Shown here: one piece after another, positions 8,559-12,797 of the stretch
Layout: every line of letters starts with the position of its first letter
How positions within the stretch are numbered: position 1 is the stretch's first letter
Source of the DNA: Opitutaceae bacterium
GTDB lineage: Bacteria > Verrucomicrobiota > Verrucomicrobiia > Opitutales > Opitutaceae
Direction: 5' to 3'
Length of the DNA stretch: 12,797 nucleotides
Assembly: GCA_031282705.1 (NCBI GenBank)
Contig: JAITDF010000524.1
Location: forward strand, 1-12,797
The notes under the pieces: generated by a model
The model's input: the letters and a program-made list of their open reading frames with translations, nothing else
Databases searched by the model: none
What the model was told of the DNA's origin: nothing
Program-made: the position numbers and the translations under genes

Positions 8559-8648
8559 CCGACCATCATGCCCGACCCGACCATCATGCCCGACCCGACC
8601 GCCATGACCAAACCGACCGCCATGCCCAGCCTGACCGCCATGCCCAAA
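8559..8648 (+). repeat. Five tandem 18-bp units, each with an in-frame ATG, at the GH42 start
   Basis: The unit is close to CCGACCATCATGCCCGAC, and the first two copies are identical. ATG codons fall at 8568, 8586, 8604, 8622 and 8640, exactly 18 bases apart and all in the GH42 frame. They encode M-P-D-P-T-I twice and then degenerate hexapeptides. The first unit begins 16 bases after the GH106 stop codon. Confidence 0.93.
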
Positions 8649-10697
8649 CCCATCCGCCTCGCCCTCGCGCTGTTTTCAGCCCTGTTGCTCCCCGCCGCCG
8701 TCATCCGGGCGGCGGAGACTCCGCCGCTCGTGCTCGGCTCCGCCTGGTATCCCGAGCAATGGACGGAGGCCGATTGGGAAAAGGACCTGGCGCTGATGAA
8801 GGCGGCCGGATTCAACATGGTGCGCATCGGCGAATTTGCCTGGAGCAGCATGGAGCCGGAGGAAGGCCGCTATACTTTTGACTGGCTCGAAAAGGCGGTC
8901 GCCGCCGCGGCGAGGCACGGCATGGTCGTCGTGCTCGGCACGCCGACCGACGCGCCGCCCGCCTGGTTGACGGGCAAATATCCCGAGACCCTCCGCGTCG
9001 CGCCGGACGGCCGCCGGCTCCAGCACGGCGACCGCCGCCAGTTCAATTATTCAAGCAGGAAATACCGCGGGCATTGCCGCGCCATCGTCGAACAAATGGC
9101 GCGGCGTTTCGGCGGCAATCCGCACGTGATCGGCTGGCAGATCGGCAACGAATACACCGAGGACTCGTTCGACGACGAGTCGCGCCGCGCGTTTCACGAC
9201 TGGCTGCGGGAAAAATACAAAAGCATCGACCTGCTGAACCGGCACTGGGTCACCGCCTACTGGAGCCAGGCCTACAACTCGTGGGACCAGGTTCCCATGA
9301 ACACCGGCCGCAACAACCCCGGCCTGATGCTCGACTACAAACGCTTCGTCACCGACCAGTGGCGCGGCCTCCAGCGCGAGCAGCGCGACGTCATCCGCGT
9401 CCATGCCGGCGCGCGCCAGTTCATCACCACCAACCTCGGCGGCCTCGGCTGGGCCAACCGTTTCAACCGGCAGCTCATCGCCTCCGACCTCGACCTGATC
9501 ACGTGGGACAACTACGTCGGCTCCGGCCACATCGAGCCGTATCGCAACGGCGCCACCCACGACCTCGTGCGCGGCTGGAAAAACATGAACTTCTGGGTCA
9601 TGGAAATGCAGCCCGGCTTCGTGGACTGGGCGCAGGTCAGCAACTCGCTCGACAAGGGCGAGACCCGCGCGCTGGTCTGGGCCGCCGTCGGGCACGGCGC
9701 CGACGGCATCGCCTTCTGGCAATGGCGCAGCGCGCTCAACGGCCAGGAGCAGTATCACGGCGTGCTCGTCGGCCCCGACGGCGGCCCCGTGCCGTTCTAC
9801 GAGGAGGCGCAAAAAATCGGCGGTGATTTTGCCAGGGCCGCGCCGCTGCTCAAAAACACCGCGCCGCGCTCCGAGGTCGCGCTGCTCCACGATTACGACA
9901 GCCGCTGGGCCATCGACTTCAACCGCTTTTCCCAACGCTACGAACAGCTCGACATTCTCATCGACTACTACCGCGTCTTCCGCGACATCACGCAATCGGT
10001 GGACATCGTCGATCCCGCGTCGGACCTCGACCGCTACAAGCTCGTCCTCGCGCCGAGCCTCAACGTCATTTCCGCCGGCCTCGCGCGCCATCTCGCCGCC
10101 TACGTGGAGCGCGGCGGCCACCTGGTGCTCGGGCCGCGCTCCGGCATGAAAAACGAGTTCAACGCGCTCAACACCGGGCGCCAGCCGGGGCTGCTGGCGC
10201 CCGTGCTGGGCGCGCGGGTGGAGCAGTTTTATGCGCTGCTCAACCCCATTCCGCTCGATGGCGAGTGGGGCGGCGGCACGGCCGATGTCTGGGCCGAATT
10301 TTTCTCGCAACTCGCGCCCGGCACGAAAGTGCTCATGCGCTACGGCGCAGCCAACGGCTTCCTCGACGGCCAGCCCGCCGCCGTGTCGCGCAAGGTCGGG
10401 CGGGGCGCCCTCGCCTGCCTCGGCGCCGTGCTGGAAAAACCGCTGATGCACCGCGCCGCGCTCGCGATGCTGGCGGACGCCGGCATCGCGACCACGCCGC
10501 CGCTGCCGGTGCCGGACGGCATCGAGGTCTGCCGCCGGGTCGGCGAGGGCCGCGAATTGTATATAATAATCAACCACACGCCGCGCCCGGCCGCGATCGC
10601 CCTCCCCGCAACCATGCGGGACATCCTCGCCGGCGGCGAGACCGCCCGCCTCACGCTCCCGCCGCGCGGCGTGGCGGTGCTGCAAAAACTCCCGTGA
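8568..10697 (+). CDS. Beta-galactosidase, glycoside hydrolase family 42, exported
   Basis: This GH42 retaining enzyme hydrolyses terminal beta-D-galactosides. It has 709 residues from the first ATG or 685 from the fifth (8640). Family hallmarks are G-S-A-W-Y-P-E-Q-W, F-A-W-S-S-M-E-P-E-E-G, G-W-Q-I-G-N-E-Y with acid/base Glu195, and V-M-E-M-Q-P-G with nucleophile Glu346 (numbering from 8568; subtract 24 for the last start). The trimerisation and C-terminal small beta domains follow, and the length is normal. ATG 8640 gives a classical signal peptide (M-P-K-P-I-R-L then a leucine/alanine core ending V-I-R-A-A-E), so it is the most likely functional start; the four upstream ATGs add a hydrophilic repeat-coded extension. 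There is no Shine-Dalgarno motif before any of them. It follows GH106 by 24 or 96 bases, consistent with one transcript. Confidence 0.92.
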   Translation: MPDPTIMPDPTAMTKPTAMPSLTAMPKPIRLALALFSALLLPAAVIRAAETPPLVLGSAWYPEQWTEADWEKDLALMKAAGFNMVRIGEFAWSSMEPEEGRYTFDWLEKAVAAAARHGMVVVLGTPTDAPPAWLTGKYPETLRVAPDGRRLQHGDRRQFNYSSRKYRGHCRAIVEQMARRFGGNPHVIGWQIGNEYTEDSFDDESRRAFHDWLREKYKSIDLLNRHWVTAYWSQAYNSWDQVPMNTGRNNPGLMLDYKRFVTDQWRGLQREQRDVIRVHAGARQFITTNLGGLGWANRFNRQLIASDLDLITWDNYVGSGHIEPYRNGATHDLVRGWKNMNFWVMEMQPGFVDWAQVSNSLDKGETRALVWAAVGHGADGIAFWQWRSALNGQEQYHGVLVGPDGGPVPFYEEAQKIGGDFARAAPLLKNTAPRSEVALLHDYDSRWAIDFNRFSQRYEQLDILIDYYRVFRDITQSVDIVDPASDLDRYKLVLAPSLNVISAGLARHLAAYVERGGHLVLGPRSGMKNEFNALNTGRQPGLLAPVLGARVEQFYALLNPIPLDGEWGGGTADVWAEFFSQLAPGTKVLMRYGAANGFLDGQPAAVSRKVGRGALACLGAVLEKPLMHRAALAMLADAGIATTPPLPVPDGIEVCRRVGEGRELYIIINHTPRPAAIALPATMRDILAGGETARLTLPPRGVAVLQKLP

Positions 10698-10709
10698 TTT
10701 TGAACCATA

Positions 10710-10720
10710 TTCCTTAATAT
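10710..10720 (+). repeat. Left 11-bp direct repeat flanking the MITE-like element
   Basis: TTCCTTAATAT occurs here and again at 10859-10869, immediately outside the inverted-repeat element. A perfect 11-bp match abutting both termini is what a target-site duplication looks like. Confidence 0.75.
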
Positions 10721-10858
10721 CTGATGTTACGCGGCAGCCAGTCTTTTGGCAGGCTTTTGGTAGGGCGGTCTCGCCGCGCCCGCCGTCGTTTGCCTCGTGG
10801 TGCCCGCGGCGGTCTCGGCGAGACCGCCCTGCCAAAACTGGCCGCCGCGTAACATCAG
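10721..10858. mobile_element. 138-bp MITE-like element with terminal inverted repeats
   Basis: The element begins CTGATGTTACGCGGC and ends with its exact reverse complement (10844-10858). With one mismatch and an indel the arms extend to roughly 10721-10776 and 10812-10858; the left arm has an extra CTTTTGGTAGG-like duplication. Inside the right arm 10808-10828 is a 21-base palindrome (GGCGGTCTCG around a central G). It has no coding capacity. Termini starting CTGA and an 11-bp duplication recall IS4-superfamily transposases, which may mobilise it in trans; that assignment is inference. It sits between the GH42 stop and the next gene, where the strong hairpin could attenuate or terminate transcription. 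Confidence 0.78.
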
Positions 10859-10869
10859 TTCCTTAATAT
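10859..10869 (+). repeat. Right 11-bp direct repeat flanking the MITE-like element
   Basis: This is the second copy of TTCCTTAATAT, identical to 10710-10720. Removing one copy plus the element would leave the GH42 stop only about 60 bases from the next start codon, a normal operon spacing. Confidence 0.75.
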
Positions 10870-10914
10870 ATCTCCCATATCTCCCATATCTCCCATCCAT
10901 CTCCCCCATCCTCC
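10868..10914 (+). repeat. 9-bp pyrimidine-rich tandem repeat before the UroD-fold gene
   Basis: Three perfect ATATCTCCC units (10868, 10877, 10886) are followed by a degenerate CATCTCCCCC stretch that runs directly into the ATG at 10915. No purine-rich ribosome binding site is present; the 20 bases before the start are almost pure pyrimidine. Confidence 0.85.
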
Positions 10915-11952
10915 ATGAACCACATCGAACGCTTCCTCGCCACCGTCGAACGCCGTCCCGTGGACCGGCCCGCCTCATGGCTCGGCATCCCCGACCGCTC
11001 GGCCATCCCGAAACTCTTCGCGCACTTCGGCGTCTCCGGCATGCCCGCCCTGAAGGCGCGCCTGAACGACGATGTCTATCCGGTGGAGGTGCCTTATCAT
11101 TCGCCGGTCAGCGACGCCATTTACGCCGCCTTCGACTTTGCAAAAAACAAACTCGACCCCGGCGAACGCACGCTGACCTCGCCGGGATTTTTCGAGGACT
11201 ACTCCGATCCGGCGGACGTTGATAAATTCGACTGGCCCGACCCGGGAAAATATATCGACCCCGCGCGCTGCCGGGCGGCGGTGGAGGCGGTGCCCGCCGG
11301 CTATGCCGTGATGGGCGTGGTCTGGGCGGCGCATTTTCAGGACGCCTGCGCCGCGTTCGGCATGGAGACCGCCCTCGTCAAAATGATGACCGAGCCGGAC
11401 ATGTTTCGCGCGGTGATCGACCGCATCCTCGCGTTCTATCTCAAGGCCAATGCGATTTTCTTCGAGGCCGCCAAGGGCAGGCTGCACGCCGTGCTCATGG
11501 GCAACGATTTCGGCAGCCAGACCTGCCTCATGCTCTCGCCCGCGCTGCTGCGGGAGTTTGTATTTGAGGGCGTCCGCCAGCTGGTCGGGCAGGCAAAGGC
11601 CCACGGCCTCAAGGTGGTGTATCATTCCTGCGGGGCGATCAGCGAAATCATCCCCGACCTCATCGACCTGGGCGTGGACATCGTGCACCCCATCCAGGCG
11701 CTCGCCACCGGGATGGAGCCCGCGGGGCTGAAGGCGAGATTTGGCGGGCGGGTGTCGTTCTGCGGGGGCGTGGACGCGCAAAACCTGCTCGTGCGCGGAA
11801 CGCCGGACGAAGTGCGCGCCAAGGTCGCCGAACTCCGGGGGATATTCCCCACCGGCCTTGTCATATCGCCGAGCCACGAGGCCATCCTCGCCGACATCAA
11901 TCCGGCGAACATCGAGGCGCTCTTCGAAGCCGTCGGCAACCCCGTGCCATGA
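10915..11952 (+). CDS. Uroporphyrinogen decarboxylase-fold protein, MtaA-like methyltransferase candidate
   Basis: This 345-residue cytoplasmic protein of the URO-D superfamily has no signal peptide. It starts M-N-H-I-E-R-F-L-A-T-V-E-R-R-P-V-D-R-P, the usual opening of the non-HemE branch, and lacks the R-Q-A-G-R motif of true HemE. It carries H237-S-C239 (Y-H-S-C-G) and C283 (S-F-C-G-G), matching the H-x-C-x(n)-C zinc site of corrinoid-linked methyltransferases such as MtaA and MtbA, where zinc activates a thiol or other methyl acceptor. The ending I-S-P-S-H-E-A-I-L-A-D-I-N-P-A-N-I is also family-typical. Its stop overlaps the mutarotase start (ATGA), so the two are translationally coupled. 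That context points to sugar metabolism, not heme synthesis. The substrate is unknown, and no corrinoid protein gene is seen nearby. Confidence 0.82.
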   Translation: MNHIERFLATVERRPVDRPASWLGIPDRSAIPKLFAHFGVSGMPALKARLNDDVYPVEVPYHSPVSDAIYAAFDFAKNKLDPGERTLTSPGFFEDYSDPADVDKFDWPDPGKYIDPARCRAAVEAVPAGYAVMGVVWAAHFQDACAAFGMETALVKMMTEPDMFRAVIDRILAFYLKANAIFFEAAKGRLHAVLMGNDFGSQTCLMLSPALLREFVFEGVRQLVGQAKAHGLKVVYHSCGAISEIIPDLIDLGVDIVHPIQALATGMEPAGLKARFGGRVSFCGGVDAQNLLVRGTPDEVRAKVAELRGIFPTGLVISPSHEAILADINPANIEALFEAVGNPVP

Positions 11953-12272
11953 AACGATACGGAAGCATCATAAAGGTCGCGCCCGGAAAACTGGAGGAAT
12001 ATAAAAAACTCCACGCCGCCGCCTGGCCCGGCGTGCTCCGGATGATTTCCGCCTGCAATATACGGAACTACAGCATCTATCACAAGGACGGCTGGCTCTT
12101 CAGTTATTTTGAATATGCCGGCGACAATTATGAGGCGGACATGGCAAAAATGGCCGCCGACCACGAAACGCAACGCTGGTGGGCCGTCTGCAAGCCGTGC
12201 CACGACCCGCTCCCCACCCGCAAGGAGGGCGAGTGGTGGGCGGAAATGGAGGAGCTGTTCCACCATCCATGA
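11949..12272 (+). CDS. rhaM: L-rhamnose mutarotase family protein
   Basis: This 107-residue protein of the RhaM/COG3254 family interconverts alpha and beta anomers of L-rhamnose (some relatives act on L-fucose), feeding the sugar isomerase. Expected active-site residues are present: Tyr18 and His22 in E-E-Y-K-K-L-H, W26-P27, the N40-Y41-S-I-Y44 block and the Q-R-W77-W78 motif, at almost the same positions as in Escherichia coli RhaM recalled from memory. The length is normal and there is no signal peptide, so it acts in the cytoplasm. The start overlaps the preceding stop by ATGA and has neither a Shine-Dalgarno motif nor a tandem repeat of its own, implying coupled translation. With a GH106 rhamnosidase upstream and a FucP-like permease downstream, rhamnose is the favoured substrate. 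Confidence 0.92.
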   Translation: MKRYGSIIKVAPGKLEEYKKLHAAAWPGVLRMISACNIRNYSIYHKDGWLFSYFEYAGDNYEADMAKMAADHETQRWWAVCKPCHDPLPTRKEGEWWAEMEELFHHP

Positions 12273-12294
12273 ACAACATTGAAATCATTAAATC

Positions 12295-12414
12295 AGGGCA
12301 AGCACCCCGCTTGCCGGGTTGGGACGTAGGGCAAGCGTCCCGCTTGCCAGATCGTGATGTAGGGCGAGCGTCCCGCTTGCCAGATCGGGAAGTAGGGCGA
12401 GCGTCCCGCTTGCC
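12295..12414. repeat. Four palindromic REP-like units at an exact 33-bp period
   Basis: Units start at 12295, 12328, 12361 and 12394. Each holds a 21-base near-palindrome of the form AGGGCRAGC-NYCCC-GCTTGCC; the first three are followed by a 12-base linker such as AGATCGGGAAGT. Because 33 is a multiple of three, both strands stay open and give spurious reading frames rich in A-S-R-L-P. Such repeats are intergenic, and units like this are usually present in many copies per genome. Confidence 0.88.
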
Positions 12415-12498
12415 TGCCGGGAGCAGGATGCTCCCGCCGCTTCGAGGCGGCGCGCCTTGCGCGCCGCCAGGCAAGCATCCCGCTCGCCCTGCTTTTTT
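12394..12498. other. Cloverleaf-like inverted-repeat structure ending in T6
   Basis: AGGGCGAGC (12394-12402) pairs with GCTCGCCCT (12482-12490), and GCTTGCC (12408-12414) pairs with GGCAAGC (12470-12476), with an internal loop of five bases on each side. Enclosed are a hairpin at 12418-12436 (7-bp stem, 5-base loop) and either a 10-bp stem with a 3-base loop at 12446-12468 or an exclusive 6-bp stem at 12435-12452. TTTTTT follows at 12493-12498. It could be a compound REP (BIME-like) structure, a terminator for the mutarotase transcript, or a structured RNA. Confidence 0.7.
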
Positions 12499-12532
12499 CA
12501 AACAAATCATCCCCCCTCTCTCCGCTTTTATA

Positions 12533-12604
12533 TTTCGCATCCTTTCGCCTCTTTTCGTCTCTTTTCGTCTCTCTTTTGGCCTCCTTTCGCATCCTTTCGC
12601 GGTT
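12533..12604 (+). repeat. Seven tandem units (10 bp, one of 12) of pyrimidine-rich sequence upstream of the permease
   Basis: Units such as TTTCGCATCC and TTTCGTCTCT start at 12533, 12543, 12553, 12563, 12573 (a 12-base variant), 12585 and 12595. The array lies just upstream of the candidate promoter at 12633, unlike the other arrays, which abut start codons. The stretch 12499-12532 between it and the cloverleaf shows nothing recognisable beyond CT-rich sequence. Confidence 0.85.
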
Positions 12605-12609
12605 GAAAA

Positions 12610-12638
12610 CTGAATTTTAAAAAAATCCCTTGTATAAT
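12610..12638 (+). promoter_or_regulatory. Candidate promoter of the sugar permease gene
   Basis: A perfect TATAAT lies at 12633-12638 within an AT-rich stretch (12603-12652) that contrasts with the GC-rich surroundings. No good -35 stands at 17 bases (CTGAAT at 12610-12615); TTGAAA at 12603-12608 is 24 bases away, too far. The start codon is 47 bases downstream. The promoter suggests that the permease begins its own transcript after the REP/cloverleaf block. Confidence 0.45.
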
Positions 12639-12685
12639 TAATATCCTGAAACCCTGAACCCCCGCCGGCGCGCGGGATCCATGCC

Positions 12686-12797
12686 ATGTCAAAATCCATC
12701 ATTCGTTCCGCATCGGGCAAGAGCTTCTTGATCCCGTTTCTTCTGGTCTCGCTGCTGTATCTCTTGTGGGGCTGCGCGCACGGCCTGCTGGATGTCC
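12686..12797 (+). CDS. Sugar MFS permease, FucP-like, N-terminus only
   Basis: Thirty-seven codons are visible before the window ends. After a short basic tail (M-S-K-S-I-I-R-S-A-S-G-K) comes the first transmembrane helix, F-L-I-P-F-L-L-V-S-L-L-Y-L-L-W-G, then C-A-H-G-L-L-D-V. The helix followed by L-W-G-x-A-x-x-L-x-D-V is the N-terminal signature of the L-fucose:proton symporter (FucP) branch of the major facilitator superfamily, inner-membrane proton symporters for deoxysugars and related hexoses. ATG 12686 is chosen over the overlapping ATG 12681, whose frame closes after 15 codons. Next to a rhamnose mutarotase, uptake of L-rhamnose or L-fucose is likely. No Shine-Dalgarno motif is seen. 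Confidence 0.8.
   Translation, partial: MSKSIIRSASGKSFLIPFLLVSLLYLLWGCAHGLLDV

Noticed and set aside
10915..11952. HemE (heme biosynthesis) assignment.
   Set aside because: The R-Q-A-G-R motif of true uroporphyrinogen decarboxylase is missing, an H-x-C...C zinc motif is present, and the gene is coupled to a sugar mutarotase.
12295..12414. Possible CRISPR array (regular 33-bp spacing).
   Set aside because: The conserved part is a 21-base palindrome and the linkers are only 12 bases and similar to each other, so they are not spacers; no cas genes are present.
12179..12613. Open frames on both strands over the palindromic array.
   Set aside because: They exist because the 33-bp period is a multiple of three; the predicted peptides merely repeat the array and have no independent support.
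12603..12638. TTGAAA as the -35 element for the permease promoter.
   Set aside because: It is 24 bases from the TATAAT box, too far for normal sigma70 spacing.

Overview
The window comes from a high-GC bacterial genome, most likely the Verrucomicrobia (an Opitutaceae-like organism). This is inferred from three things: a long Caulobacter-type TonB-dependent receptor beside large secreted glycoside hydrolases, GC-rich coding sequence with almost no Shine-Dalgarno motifs, and abundant short palindromic and tandem repeats. No rRNA, tRNA or CRISPR array is visible, and the taxon is a guess from style, not from a marker gene.

Layout, all genes on + unless stated. Bases 1-100 are the right end of an insertion sequence (IS) whose transposase N-terminus (ISL3-like) is read on the minus strand. 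It interrupts a TonB-dependent receptor gene whose remaining plug end and whole barrel run to 2349. A hairpin terminator follows at 2379-2418. Next comes a block of three large exported glycosidases: a GH2 beta-galactosidase-like enzyme (2576-4990), a GH106 alpha-L-rhamnosidase (5061-8543) and a GH42 beta-galactosidase (start among 8568-8640, end 10697). A 138-bp MITE-like element with terminal inverted repeats and an 11-bp flanking duplication sits at 10721-10858. Then come a uroporphyrinogen-decarboxylase-fold protein with an H-x-C...C zinc motif like the MtaA methyltransferases (10915-11952) and, overlapping it by ATGA, an L-rhamnose mutarotase (11949-12272). A 33-bp-period palindromic (REP-like) array and a cloverleaf-like structure fill 12295-12498. 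A FucP-type sugar MFS permease starts at 12686 and runs off the window.

Together the genes read as a polysaccharide or glycoside utilisation locus for a glycan carrying galactose and L-rhamnose (candidates: rhamnogalacturonan I, arabinogalactan or gum-like glycans, plant glycosides). The outer-membrane receptor (now broken) would import oligomers, the three glycosidases trim Gal and Rha, the permease takes the deoxysugar across the inner membrane, and the mutarotase supplies the anomer used by the catabolic isomerase. The role of the MtaA/UroD-like protein is unknown; removal of methyl groups from O-methylated sugars is a hypothesis only.

The most unusual pattern is at the gene starts. Every visible start that is not translationally coupled lies in or just after its own private short tandem-repeat array (10 bp x5, 12 bp x7 plus 21 bp x4, 18 bp x5 with an ATG in each unit, 9 bp x3, 10 bp x7). 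The sequences are unrelated to each other and no Shine-Dalgarno motif is seen. The one gene without an array is the ATGA-coupled mutarotase.
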